64,000 nt of DNA from Megachile rotundata (Eukaryota > Arthropoda > Insecta > Hymenoptera > Megachilidae). The notes beneath the pieces are model-generated. The model was not told the origin of the DNA and did no database searches. It saw nothing but the letters and a program-made list of their open reading frames with translations. The position numbers were made by a program, and so were the translations under genes. The DNA is taken from NCBI RefSeq assembly GCF_050947335.1, contig NW_027473472.1, positions 124,001 to 188,000 on the forward strand, in the 5' to 3' direction. Below are positions 11,196-26,230 of this stretch, piece after piece (the stretch's first letter is position 1; each line of letters starts with the position of its first letter).

Positions 11196-14100
11196 AACAA
11201 TAACAGTAATAAGTCTAGTAACTGTCGTTCTATCGATAATATAAGCATGGTATGGCTAATAATATGAGTTAGATTGATAATACTAAGAGTAGTGAGTATA
11301 GTAATTGTAGTTCTATCGATCATTTAAGCATAATATGGCTTATAATATGAGTTAGATTGATAATAATAACAGTAATAAGTATAGTAATTGTCGTTCTATC
11401 GATAATATAAGCATAATATGGCTAATAATATAACTTAGATTGATAATAGCAAGTGTAATAGGTATAGTAATTATCGATCTATCGATCATTTAAGCATAAT
11501 ATGGCTAATAATATGAGTTAGGTTGATAATAATAAGAGTAATAAGTATAGTGATTGTCGTTCTATCGATCAAATTTGCATAATATGGTTAATAATATGAG
11601 TTAGATTGATAACAGTGAGTGTAATAAGTATAGTAGTTGTCGTTCTGTCGATCATATAAGCATAATATGGCTAATAATATGAGTTAGGCTGATAATAATA
11701 AGAGTAATAGGTATAGTAAATGTCGTGCTATCGATCATTTCTGCATAATATGGTTAATAATATGAGTTAGATTGATAATAGTGAGTGTAATAAGTATAGT
11801 AAGTGTCGTTCTATCGATCACATTAGCATAGTATGGTTAATAATATGAGTCAGATTGATTATAATAAGAGTAATAAGTATAGTAATTGTCGTTCTATCGA
11901 TCATATCTGCATAATATGGTTAATAATATGAGTTAGATTCATAATAATAAGAGTAATAAGTATAGTGATTGTCGTTCTATCGATCAAATTTGCATAATAT
12001 GGTTAATAATATGAGTTAGATTGATAACAGTGAGTGTAATAAATATAGTAGTTGTCGTTCTGTCGATCATATAAGCATAATATGGCTAATAATATGAGTT
12101 AGGCTGATAAAAATAAGAGTAATAGGTATAGTAATTGTCGTTCTATCGATAATATAAGCATAATATGGCAAATAATATGAGTTAGATTGATAATACTAAG
12201 ACTAATAAGTATAGTAATTGTCGTTCTATCGATCATTTAAGCATAATATGGCTAATAATATGAGTTAGATTGATAATAATAAGAGTAATAAGTATAGTAA
12301 TTGTCGTTCTATCGATCATTGAAGCATTATATGGCTAATAATACGAGTTAGATTGATAATAATAAGAATAATAAGTATAGTAATTGTCGTTCTATCGATC
12401 ATATAAGCATAATATGGCTTATAATATGAGTTAGGTTGATAATAATAAGATAAATAGGTATAGTAATTGTCGTTCTATCGATTATATAAGCATAATATGG
12501 CTAATAATATAACTTAGATTGATAATAGCAAGTGTAATAAGTATAGTAATTATCGATCTATCGATCATTTAAGCATAATATGGCTAATAATATGAGTTAG
12601 GTTGATAATAATAAGAGTAATAAGTATAGTGATTGTCGTTCTATCGATCAAATTTGCATAATATGGTTAATAATATGAGTTAGATTGATAACAGTGAGTG
12701 TAATAAATATAGTAGTTGTCGTTCTGTCGATCATATAAGCATAATATGGCTAATAATATGAGTTAGGCTGATAATAGTAAGAGTAATAGGTATAGTAAAT
12801 GTCGTGCTATCGATCATATCTGCATAATATGGTTAATAATATGAGTTAGATTGATAATAGTGAGTGTAATAAGTATAGTAATTGTCGTTCAATCGATCAT
12901 ATAAGCATAATATGGCTAATAATATGAGTTAGATTGATAATAATAAGAGTAATAAGTATAGTAATTGTCGTTCTATCGATCATTGAAGCATTATATGGCT
13001 AATAATATGAGTTAGATTGATAATAAGAGTAACGAGTATAGTAATTGTAGTTCTATCGATCATATCTACATAATATGGTTAATAATATGAGTTAGATTCA
13101 TAATAATGAGTGTAATAGGTATAGTGATTGTCGTTCTATCGAACAAATTTGCATAATATGGTTAATAATATGAGTTAGATTGATAACAGTGAGTGTAATA
13201 AGTATAGTAGTTGTCGTTCTGTCGATCATATAAGCATAATATGGCTAATAATATGAGTTAGGCTGATAATAATAAGAGTAATAGGTATAGTAAATGTCGT
13301 GCTATCGATCATATCTGCATAATATGGTTAATAATATGAGTTAGACTGATAATAGTGAGTGTAATAAGTATAGTAATTGTCGTTCTATCGATCATATAAG
13401 CATAATATGGCTAATAATATCAGTTAGATTGATAATAATAAGAGTAATAAGTATAGTAATTATCGTTCTATCGATCATTTAAGCATAATATGGCTAATAA
13501 TATGAGTTAGATTGATAACAATAACAGTAATAAGTCTAGTAATTGTCGTTCTATCGATAATATAAGCATGATATGGCTAATAATATGAGTCAGATTGATA
13601 ATACTAAGAGTAGTGAGTATAGTAATTGTAGTTCTATCGATCATTTAAGCATAATATGGCTTATAATATGAGTTAGATTGATAATAATAACAGTAATAAG
13701 TATAGTAATTGTCGTTCTATCGATAATATAAGCATAATATGGCTAATAATATGAGTTAGATTGATAATACTAAGACTAGTGAGTATAGTAATTCTCGTTC
13801 TATCGATAATAGAAGCATAATATGGCTAATAATATGAGTTAGATTGCTAATAATAAGAGTAATAAGTATAGTAATTGTCGTTCTATCAATCATTGAAGCA
13901 TTATATGGCTAATAATATGAGTTAGATTGATAATAAGAGTAACGAGTATAGTAATTGTAGTTCTATCGATCATATCTACATAATATGGTTAATAATATGA
14001 GTTAGATTCATAATAATAAGTGTAATAGGTATAGTGATTGTCGTTCTATCGAACAAATTTGCATAATATGGTTAATAATATGAGTTAGATTGATAATAAT

Positions 14101-17100
14101 AAGAGTAATAAGTACAGTAATTATCGTTCTATCGATCATTTAAGCATAATATGGCTAATAATATGAGCTGTATTGATAACAATAACAGTAATAAGTCTAG
14201 TAACTGTCGTTCTATCGATAATATAAGCATGATATGGCTAATAATATGAGTTAGATTGATAATACTAAGAGTAGTGAGTATAGTAATTGTAGTTCTATCG
14301 ATCATTTAAGCATAATATGGCTTATAATATGAGTTAGATTGATAATAATAACAGTAATAAGTATAGTAATTGTCGTTCTATCGATAATATAAGCATAATA
14401 TGGCTAATAATACGAGTTAGATTGATAATAATAAGAATAATACGTATAGTAATTGTCGTTCTATCGATCATATAAGCATAATATGGCTAATAATATGAGT
14501 TAGGTTGATAATAATAAGAGTAATAGGTATAGTAATTGTCGTTCTATCGATTATATAAGCATAATATGGCTAATAATATAACTTAGATTGATAATAGCAA
14601 GTGTAATAAGTATAGTAATTATCGATCTATCGATCATTTAAGCATAATATGGCTAATAATATGAGTTAGGTTGATAATAATAAGAGTAATAAGTATAGTG
14701 ATTGTCGTTCTATCGATCAAATTTGCATAATATGGTTAATAATATGAGTTAGATTGATAACAGTGAGTGTAATAAGTATAGTAGTTGTCGTTCTGTCGAT
14801 CATATAAGCATAATATGGCTAATAATATGAGTTAGGCTGATAATAATAAGAGTAATAGGTATAGTAAATGTCGTGCTATCGATCATTTCTGCATAACATG
14901 GTTAATAATATGAGTTAGATTGATAATAGTGAGTGTAATAAGTATAGTAAGTGTCGTTCTATCGATCACATTAGCATAGTATGGTTAACAATATGAGTCA
15001 GGTTGATTATAATAAGAGTAATAGGTATAGTAATTGTCGTTCTATCGATCATATCTGCATAATATGGTTAATAATATGAGTTAGATTCATAATAATAAGA
15101 GTAATAAGTATAGTGATTGTCGTTCTATCGATCAAATTTGCATAATATGGTTAATAATATGAGTTAGATTGATAACAGTGGGTGTAATAAATATAGTAGT
15201 TGTCGTTCTGTCGATCATATAAGCATAATATGGCTAATAATATGAGTTAGGCTGATAATAATAAGAGTAATAGGTATAGTAAATGTCGTGCTATCGATCA
15301 TATCTGCATAATATGGTTAATAATATGAGTTAGATTGATAATAGTGAGTGTAATAAGTATAGTAATTGTCGTTCTATCGATCATATAAGCATAATATGGC
15401 TAATAATATGAGTTAGATTGATAATAATAAGAGTAATAAGTATAGTAATTATCGTTCTATCGATCATTTGAGCATAATATGGCTAATAATATGAGTTAGA
15501 TTGATAACAATAACAGTAATAAGTCTAGTAATTGTCGTTCTATCGATAATATAAGCATGATATGGCTAATAATATGAGTTAGATTGATAATACTAAGAGT
15601 AGTGAGTACAGTAATTGTAGTTCTATCGATCATTTAAGCATAATATGGCTTATAATATGAGTTAGATTGATAATAATAACAGTAATAAGTATAGTAATTG
15701 TCGTTCTATCGATAATATAAGCATAATATGGCTAATAATATGAGTTAGATTGATAATACTAAGACTAGTGAGTATAGTAATTCTCGTTCTATCGATAATA
15801 GAAGCATAATATGGCTAATAATATGAGTTAGATTGCTAATAATAAGAGTAATAAGTATAGTAATTGTCGTTCTATCGATCATTGAAGCATTATATGGCTA
15901 ATAATATGAGTTAGATTGATAATAAGAGTAACGAGTATAGTAATTGTAGTTCTATCGATCATATCTACATAATATGGTTAATAATATGAGTTAGATTCAT
16001 AATAATAAGTGTAATAGGTATAGTGATTGTCGTTCTATCGAACAAATTTGCATAATATGGTTAATAATATGAGTTAGATTGATAATAATAAGAGTAATAA
16101 GTACAGTAATTGTCGTTCTATCGATAATATAAGCATAATATGGCTAATAATATAACTTAGATTGATAATAGCAAGTGTAATAGGTATAGTAATTATCGAT
16201 CTATCGATCATTTAAGCATAATATGGCTAATAATATGAGTTAGGTTGATAATAATAAGAGTAATAAGTATAGTGATTGTCGTTCTATCGATCAAATTTGC
16301 ATAATATGGTTAATAATATGAGTTAGATTGATAACAGTGAGTGTAATAAGTATAGTAGTTGTCGTTCTGTCGATCATATAAGCATAATATGTCTAATAAT
16401 ATGAGTTAGGCTGATAATAATAAGAGTAATAGGTATAGTAAATGTCGTGCTATCGATCATTTCTGCATAATATGGTTAATAATATGAGTTAGATTGATAA
16501 TAGTGAGTGTAATAAGTATAGTAAGTGTCGTTCTATCGATCACATTAGCATAGTATGGTTAATAATATGAGTCAGATTGATTATAATAAGAGTAATAAGT
16601 ATAGTAATTGTCGTTCTATCGATCATATCTGCATAATATGGTTAATAATATGAGTTAGATTCATAATAATAAGAGTAATATGTATAGTGATTGTCGTTCT
16701 ATCGATCAAATTTGCATAATATGGTTAATAATATGAGTTAGATTGATAACAGTGAGTGTAATAAATATAGTAGTTGTCGTTCTGTCGATCATATAAGCAT
16801 AATATGGCTAATAATATGAGTTAGGCTGATAAAAATAAGAGTAATAGGTATAGTAATTGTCGTTCTATCGATAATATAAGCATAATATGGCAAATAATAT
16901 GAGTTAGATTGATAATACTAAGACTAATAAGTATAGTAATTGTCGTTCTATCGATCATTTAAGCATAATATGGCTAATAATATGAGTTAGATTGATAATA
17001 ATAAGAGTAATAAGTATAGTAATTGTCGTTCTATCGATCATTGAAGCATTATATGGCTAATAATACGAGTTAGATTGATAATAATAAGAATAATAAGTAT

Positions 17101-18480
17101 AGTAATTGTCGTTCTATCGATCATATAAGCATAATATGGCTTATAATATGAGTTAGGTTGATAATAATAAGATAAATAGGTATAGTAATTGTCGTTCTAT
17201 CGATTATATAAGCATAATATGGCTAATAATATAACTTAGATTGATAATAGCAAGTGTAATAAGTATAGTAATTATCGATCTATCGATCATTTAAGCATAA
17301 TATGGCTAATAATATGAGTTAGGTTGATAATAATAAGAGTAATAAGTATAGTGATTGTCGTTCTATCGATCAAATTTGCATAATATGGTTAATAATATGA
17401 GTTAGATTGATAACAGTGAGTGTAATAAATATAGTAGTTGTCGGTCTGTCGATCATATAAGCATAATATGGCTAATAATATGAGTCAGGCTGATAATAGT
17501 AAGAGTAATAGGTATAGTAAATGTCGTGCTATCGATCATATCTGCATAATATGGTTAATAATATGAGTTAGATTGATAATAGTGAGTGTAATAAGTATAG
17601 TAATTGTCGTTCAATCGATCATATAAGCATAATATGGCTAATAATATGAGTTAGATTGATAATAATAAGAGTAATAAGTATAGTAATTGTCGTTCTATCG
17701 ATCATTGAAGCATTATATGGCTAATAATATGAGTTAGATTGATAATAAGAGTAACGAGTATAGTAATTGTAGTTCTATCGATCATATCTACATAATATGG
17801 TTAATAATATGAGTTAGATTCATAATAATGAGTGTAATAGGTATAGTGATTGTCGTTCTATCGAACAAATTTGCATAATATGGTTAATAATATGAGTTAG
17901 ATTGATAACAGTGAGTGTAATAAGTATAGTAGTTGTCGTTCTGTCGATCATATAAGCATAATATGGCTAATAATATGAGTTAGGCTGATAATAATAAGAG
18001 TAATAGGTATAGTAAATGTCGTGCTATCGATCATATCTGCATAATATGGTTAATAATATGAGTTAGACTGATAATAGTGAGTGTAATAAGTATAGTAATT
18101 GTCGTTCTATCGATAATATAAGCATGATATGGCTAATAATATGAGTCAGATTGATAATACTAAGAGTAGTGAGTATAGTAATTGTAGTTCTATCGATCAT
18201 TTAAGCATAATATGGCTTATAATATGAGTTAGATTGATAATAATAACAGTAATAAGTATAGTAATTGTCGTTCTATCGATAATATAAGCATAATATGGCT
18301 AATAATATGAGTTAGATTGATAATACTAAGACTAGTGAGTATAGTAATTCTCGTTCTATCGATAATAGAAGCATAATATGGCTAATAATATGAGTTAGAT
18401 TGCTAATAATAAGAGTAATAAGTATAGTAATTGTCGTTCTATCGATCATTGAAGCATTATATGGCTAATAATATGAGTTA
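9630..18480 (+). repeat. Left copy of the ~9-kb segmental duplication (offset 12,844)
   Basis: This segment matches 22,475-31,573. Rare variants align at exactly 12,844 bp from about 9,630 to 16,105: CATGGTATGG at 11,246 and 24,090, GAGCTGTATTG at 14,167 and 27,011, and AATACGTATAG at 14,441 and 27,285. After 16,105 the offset becomes 13,093, because this copy lacks three monomers (249 bp) that are present at about 28,950-29,200. GTTAGACTG at 18,066 and 31,159 confirms the second offset. The match ends where the left copy turns to GTTAGGTTG at 18,481 while the partner enters an 80-bp monomer. Confidence 0.83.
11195..16105 (+). repeat. Satellite segment between the 41-mer and 49-mer HOR blocks
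   Basis: This segment contains only 83- and 80-bp monomers. It includes the rare variants CATGGTATGG (11,246), AAGATAAATAGG (12,449), GAGCTGTATTG (14,167) and AATACGTATAG (14,441). All four recur 12,844 bp to the right, at 24,090, 25,293, 27,011 and 27,285, so this is the left partner of a large duplication. It also relates to the next block: AAGATAAATAGG at 12,449 and 17,171 are 4,722 bp apart, which is 57 monomers with three short units. Short 80-bp monomers occur near 13,010, 13,920 and 15,910. Confidence 0.82.
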
Positions 18481-21400
18481 GGTTGATAATAATAAGAGTA
18501 ATAGGTATAGTAATTGTCGTTCTATCGATTATATAAGCATAATATGGCTAATAATATGAGTTAGATTGATAACAGTGAGTGTAATAAGTATAGTAGTTGT
18601 CGTTCTGTCGATCATATAAGCATAATATGGCTAATAATATGAGTTAGGCTGATAATAATAAGAGTAATAGGTATAGTAAATGTCGTGCTATCGATCATTT
18701 CTGCATAACATGGTTAATAATATGAGTTAGATTGATAATAGTGAGTGTAATAAGTATAGTAAGTGTCGTTCTATCGATCACATTAGCATAGTATGGTTAA
18801 TAATATGAGTCAGGTTGATTATAATAAGAGTAATAAGTATAGTAATTGTCGTTCTATCGATCATATCTGCATAATATGGTTAATAATATGAGTTAGATTC
18901 ATAATAATAAGAGTAATAAGTATAGTGATTGTCGTTCTATCGATCAAATTTGCATAATATGGTTAATAATATGAGTTAGATTGATAACAGTGGGTGTAAT
19001 AAATATAGTAGTTGTCGTTCTGTCGATCATATAAGCATAATATGGCTAATAATATGAGTTAGGCTGATAATAATAAGAGTAATAGGTATAGTAAATGTCG
19101 TGCTATCGATCATATCTGCATAATATGGTTAATAATATGAGTTAGATTGATAATAGTGAGTGTAATAAGTATAGTAATTGTCGTTCTATCGATCATATAA
19201 GCATAATATGGCTAATAATATGAGTTAGATTGATAATAATAAGAGTAATAAGTATAGTAATTATCGTTCTATCGATCATTTAAGCATAATATGGCTAATA
19301 ATATGAGTTAGATTGATAACAATAACAGTAATAAGTCTAGTAATTGTCGTTCTATCGATAATATAAGCATGATATGGCTAATAATATGAGTTAGATTGAT
19401 AATACTAAGAGTAGTGAGTACAGTAATTGTAGTTCTATCGATCATTTAAGCATAATATGGCTTATAATATGAGTTAGATTGATAATAATAACAGTAATAA
19501 GTATAGTAATTGTCGTTCTATCGATAATATAAGCATAATATGGCTAATAATATGAGTTAGATTGATAATACTAAGACTAGTGAGTATAGTAATTCTCGTT
19601 CTATCGATAATAGAAGCATAATATGGCTAATAATATGAGTTAGATTGCTAATAATAAGAGTAATAAGTATAGTAATTGTCGTTCTATCGATCATTGAAGC
19701 ATTATATGGCTAATAATATGAGTTAGATTGATAATAAGAGTAACGAGTATAGTAATTGTAGTTCTATCGATCATATCTACATAATATGGTTAATAATATG
19801 AGTTAGATTCATAATAATAAGTGTAATAGGTATAGTGATTGTCGTTCTATCGAACAAATTTGCATAATATGGTTAATAATATGAGTTAGATTGATAATAA
19901 TAAGAGTAATAAGTACAGTAATTATCGTTCTATCGATCATTTAAGCATAATATGGCTAATAATATGAGTTAGATTGATAACAATAACAGTAATAAGTCTA
20001 GTAACTGTCGTTCTATCGATAATATAAGCATGGTATGGCTAATAATATGAGTTAGATTGATAATACTAAGAGTAGTGAGTATAGTAATTGTAGTTCTATC
20101 GATCATTTAAGCATAATATGGCTTATAATATGAGTTAGATTGATAATAATAACAGTAATAAGTATAGTAATTGTCGTTCTATCGATAATATAAGCATAAT
20201 ATGGCTAATAATATAACTTAGATTGATAATAGCAAGTGTAATAGGTATAGTAATTATCGATCTATCGATCATTTAAGCATAATATGGCTAATAATATGAG
20301 TTAGGTTGATAATAATAAGAGTAATAAGTATAGTGATTGTCGTTCTATCGATCAAATTTGCATAATATGGTTAATAATATGAGTTAGATTGATAACAGTG
20401 AGTGTAATAAGTATAGTAGTTGTCGTTCTGTCGATCATATAAGCATAATATGGCTAATAATATGAGTTAGGCTGATAATAATAAGAGTAATAGGTATAGT
20501 AAATGTCGTGCTATCGATCATTTCTGCATAATATGGTTAATAATATGAGTTAGATTGATAATAGTGAGTGTAATAAGTATAGTAAGTGTCGTTCTATCGA
20601 TCACATTAGCATAGTATGGTTAATAATATGAGTCAGATTGATTATAATAAGAGTAATAAGTATAGTAATTGTCGTTCTATCGATCATATCTGCATAATAT
20701 GGTTAATAATATGAGTTAGATTCATAATAATAAGAGTAATATGTATAGTGATTGTCGTTCTATCGATCAAATTTGCATAATATGGTTAATAATATGAGTT
20801 AGATTGATAACAGTGAGTGTAATAAATATAGTAGTTGTCGTTCTGTCGATCATATAAGCATAATATGGCTAATAATATGAGTTAGGCTGATAAAAATAAG
20901 AGTAATAGGTATAGTAATTGTCGTTCTATCGATAATATAAGCATAATATGGCAAATAATATGAGTTAGATTGATAATACTAAGACTAATAAGTATAGTAA
21001 TTGTCGTTCTATCGATCATTTAAGCATAATATGGCTAATAATATGAGTTAGATTGATAATAATAAGAGTAATAAGTATAGTAATTGTCGTTCTATCGATC
21101 ATTGAAGCATTATATGGCTAATAATACGAGTTAGATTGATAATAATAAGAATAATAAGTATAGTAATTGTCGTTCTATCGATCATATAAGCATAATATGG
21201 CTTATAATATGAGTTAGGTTGATAATAATAAGATAAATAGGTATAGTAATTGTCGTTCTATCGATTATATAAGCATAATATGGCTAATAATATAACTTAG
21301 ATTGATAATAGCAAGTGTAATAAGTATAGTAATTATCGATCTATCGATCATTTAAGCATAATATGGCTAATAATATGAGTTAGGTTGATAATAATAAGAG

Positions 21401-24400
21401 TAATAAGTATAGTGATTGTCGTTCTATCGATCAAATTTGCATAATATGGTTAATAATATGAGTTAGATTGATAACAGTGAGTGTAATAAATATAGTAGTT
21501 GTCGGTCTGTCGATCATATAAGCATAATATGGCTAATAATATGAGTCAGGCTGATAATAGTAAGAGTAATAGGTATAGTAAATGTCGTGCTATCGATCAT
21601 ATCTGCATAATATGGTTAATAATATGAGTTAGATTGATAATAGTGAGTGTAATAAGTATAGTAATTGTCGTTCAATCGATCATATAAGCATAATATGGCT
21701 AATAATATGAGTTAGATTGATAATAATAAGAGTAATAAGTATAGTAATTGTCGTTCTATCGATCATTGAAGCATTATATGGCTAATAATATGAGTTAGAT
21801 TGATAATAAGAGTAACGAGTATAGTAATTGTAGTTCTATCGATCATATCTACATAATATGGTTAATAATATGAGTTAGATTCATAATAATGAGTGTAATA
21901 GGTATAGTGATTGTCGTTCTATCGAACAAATTTGCATAATATGGTTAATAATATGAGTTAGATTGATAACAGTGAGTGTAATAAGTATAGTAGTTGTCGT
22001 TCTGTCGATCATATAAGCATAATATGGCTAATAATATGAGTTAGGCTGATAATAATAAGAGTAATAGGTATAGTAAATGTCGTGCTATCGATCATATCTG
22101 CATAATATGGTTAATAATATGAGTTAGACTGATAATAGTGAGTGTAATAAGTATAGTAATTGTCGTTCTATCGATAATATAAGCATGATATGGCTAATAA
22201 TATGAGTCAGATTGATAATACTAAGAGTAGTGAGTATAGTAATTGTAGTTCTATCGATCATTTAAGCATAATATGGCTTATAATATGAGTTAGATTGATA
22301 ATAATAACAGTAATAAGTATAGTAATTGTCGTTCTATCGATAATATAAGCATAATATGGCTAATAATATGAGTTAGATTGATAATACTAAGACTAGTGAG
22401 TATAGTAATTCTCGTTCTATCGATAATAGAAGCATAATATGGCTAATAATATGAGTTAGATTGCTAATAATAAGAGTAATAAGTATAGTAATTGTCGTTC
22501 TATCGATCATTGAAGCATTATATGGCTAATAATATGAGTTAGGTTGATAATAATAAGAGTAATAGGTATAGTAATTGTCGTTCTATCGATTATATAAGCA
22601 TAATATGGCTAATAATATGAGTTAGATTGATAACAGTGAGTGTAATAAGTATAGTAGTTGTCGTTCTGTCGATCATATAAGCATAATATGGCTAATAATA
22701 TGAGTTAGGCTGATAATAATAAGAGTAATAGGTATAGTAAATGTCGTGCTATCGATCATTTCTGCATAACATGGTTAATAATATGAGTTAGATTGATAAT
22801 AGTGAGTGTAATAAGTATAGTAAGTGTCGTTCTATCGATCACATTAGCATAGTATGGTTAATAATATGAGTCAGGTTGATTATAATAAGAGTAATAAGTA
22901 TAGTAATTGTCGTTCTATCGATCATATCTGCATAATATGGTTAATAATATGAGTTAGATTCATAATAATAAGAGTAATAAGTATAGTGATTGTCGTTCTA
23001 TCGATCAAATTTGCATAATATGGTTAATAATATGAGTTAGATTGATAACAGTGGGTGTAATAAATATAGTAGTTGTCGTTCTGTCGATCATATAAGCATA
23101 ATATGGCTAATAATATGAGTTAGGCTGATAATAATAAGAGTAATAGGTATAGTAAATGTCGTGCTATCGATCATATCTGCATAATATGGTTAATAATATG
23201 AGTTAGATTGATAATAGTGAGTGTAATAAGTATAGTAATTGTCGTTCTATCGATCATATAAGCATAATATGGCTAATAATATGAGTTAGATTGATAATAA
23301 TAAGAGTAATAAGTATAGTAATTATCGTTCTATCGATCATTTAAGCATAATATGGCTAATAATATGAGTTAGATTGATAACAATAACAGTAATAAGTCTA
23401 GTAATTGTCGTTCTATCGATAATATAAGCATGATATGGCTAATAATATGAGTTAGATTGATAATACTAAGAGTAGTGAGTACAGTAATTGTAGTTCTATC
23501 GATCATTTAAGCATAATATGGCTTATAATATGAGTTAGATTGATAATAATAACAGTAATAAGTATAGTAATTGTCGTTCTATCGATAATATAAGCATAAT
23601 ATGGCTAATAATATGAGTTAGATTGATAATACTAAGACTAGTGAGTATAGTAATTCTCGTTCTATCGATAATAGAAGCATAATATGGCTAATAATATGAG
23701 TTAGATTGCTAATAATAAGAGTAATAAGTATAGTAATTGTCGTTCTATCGATCATTGAAGCATTATATGGCTAATAATATGAGTTAGATTGATAATAAGA
23801 GTAACGAGTATAGTAATTGTAGTTCTATCGATCATATCTACATAATATGGTTAATAATATGAGTTAGATTCATAATAATAAGTGTAATAGGTATAGTGAT
23901 TGTCGTTCTATCGAACAAATTTGCATAATATGGTTAATAATATGAGTTAGATTGATAATAATAAGAGTAATAAGTACAGTAATTATCGTTCTATCGATCA
24001 TTTAAGCATAATATGGCTAATAATATGAGTTAGATTGATAACAATAACAGTAATAAGTCTAGTAACTGTCGTTCTATCGATAATATAAGCATGGTATGGC
24101 TAATAATATGAGTTAGATTGATAATACTAAGAGTAGTGAGTATAGTAATTGTAGTTCTATCGATCATTTAAGCATAATATGGCTTATAATATGAGTTAGA
24201 TTGATAATAATAACAGTAATAAGTATAGTAATTGTCGTTCTATCGATAATATAAGCATAATATGGCTAATAATATAACTTAGATTGATAATAGCAAGTGT
24301 AATAGGTATAGTAATTATCGATCTATCGATCATTTAAGCATAATATGGCTAATAATATGAGTTAGGTTGATAATAATAAGAGTAATAAGTATAGTGATTG

Positions 24401-26230
24401 TCGTTCTATCGATCAAATTTGCATAATATGGTTAATAATATGAGTTAGATTGATAACAGTGAGTGTAATAAGTATAGTAGTTGTCGTTCTGTCGATCATA
24501 TAAGCATAATATGGCTAATAATATGAGTTAGGCTGATAATAATAAGAGTAATAGGTATAGTAAATGTCGTGCTATCGATCATTTCTGCATAATATGGTTA
24601 ATAATATGAGTTAGATTGATAATAGTGAGTGTAATAAGTATAGTAAGTGTCGTTCTATCGATCACATTAGCATAGTATGGTTAATAATATGAGTCAGATT
24701 GATTATAATAAGAGTAATAAGTATAGTAATTGTCGTTCTATCGATCATATCTGCATAATATGGTTAATAATATGAGTTAGATTCATAATAATAAGAGTAA
24801 TAAGTATAGTGATTGTCGTTCTATCGATCAAATTTGCATAATATGGTTAATAATATGAGTTAGATTGATAACAGTGAGTGTAATAAATATAGTAGTTGTC
24901 GTTCTGTCGATCATATAAGCATAATATGGCTAATAATATGAGTTAGGCTGATAAAAATAAGAGTAATAGGTATAGTAATTGTCGTTCTATCGATAATATA
25001 AGCATAATATGGCAAATAATATGAGTTAGATTGATAATACTAAGACTAATAAGTATAGTAATTGTCGTTCTATCGATCATTTAAGCATAATATGGCTAAT
25101 AATATGAGTTAGATTGATAATAATAAGAGTAATAAGTATAGTAATTGTCGTTCTATCGATCATTGAAGCATTATATGGCTAATAATACGAGTTAGATTGA
25201 TAATAATAAGAATAATAAGTATAGTAATTGTCGTTCTATCGATCATATAAGCATAATATGGCTTATAATATGAGTTAGGTTGATAATAATAAGATAAATA
25301 GGTATAGTAATTGTCGTTCTATCGATTATATAAGCATAATATGGCTAATAATATAACTTAGATTGATAATAGCAAGTGTAATAAGTATAGTAATTATCGA
25401 TCTATCGATCATTTAAGCATAATATGGCTAATAATATGAGTTAGGTTGATAATAATAAGAGTAATAAGTATAGTGATTGTCGTTCTATCGATCAAATTTG
25501 CATAATATGGTTAATAATATGAGTTAGATTGATAACAGTGAGTGTAATAAATATAGTAGTTGTCGTTCTGTCGATCATATAAGCATAATATGGCTAATAA
25601 TATGAGTTAGGCTGATAATAGTAAGAGTAATAGGTATAGTAAATGTCGTGCTATCGATCATATCTGCATAATATGGTTAATAATATGAGTTAGATTGATA
25701 ATAGTGAGTGTAATAAGTATAGTAATTGTCGTTCAATCGATCATATAAGCATAATATGGCTAATAATATGAGTTAGATTGATAATAATAAGAGTAATAAG
25801 TATAGTAATTGTCGTTCTATCGATCATTGAAGCATTATATGGCTAATAATATGAGTTAGATTGATAATAAGAGTAACGAGTATAGTAATTGTAGTTCTAT
25901 CGATCATATCTACATAATATGGTTAATAATATGAGTTAGATTCATAATAATGAGTGTAATAGGTATAGTGATTGTCGTTCTATCGAACAAATTTGCATAA
26001 TATGGTTAATAATATGAGTTAGATTGATAACAGTGAGTGTAATAAGTATAGTAGTTGTCGTTCTGTCGATCATATAAGCATAATATGGCTAATAATATGA
26101 GTTAGGCTGATAATAATAAGAGTAATAGGTATAGTAAATGTCGTGCTATCGATCATATCTGCATAATATGGTTAATAATATGAGTTAGACTGATAATAGT
26201 GAGTGTAATAAGTATAGTAATTGTCGTTCT
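16105..26230 (+). repeat. 4,061-bp higher-order repeat (49-mer), about 2.5 copies
   Basis: AAGATAAATAGG recurs at 17,171, 21,232 and 25,293, each 4,061 bp apart. GTTAGACTG recurs at 18,066, 22,127 and 26,188 with the same spacing. The length is 49 x 83 minus 6, and two 80-bp monomers are found per unit (for example near 17,740 and 19,720). Copies 1 and 2 share GTCGGTCTGTCG (17,440 and 21,500), GAGTCAGGCTG and AATATGTATAGTG. The partial copy 3 instead shares GTCGTTCTGTCG, GAGTTAGGCTG and AATAAGTATAGTG with the more distant 11-12.8 kb region. Copy 3 therefore looks like the product of a separate duplication event joined in register to copies 1 and 2. Confidence 0.87.
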
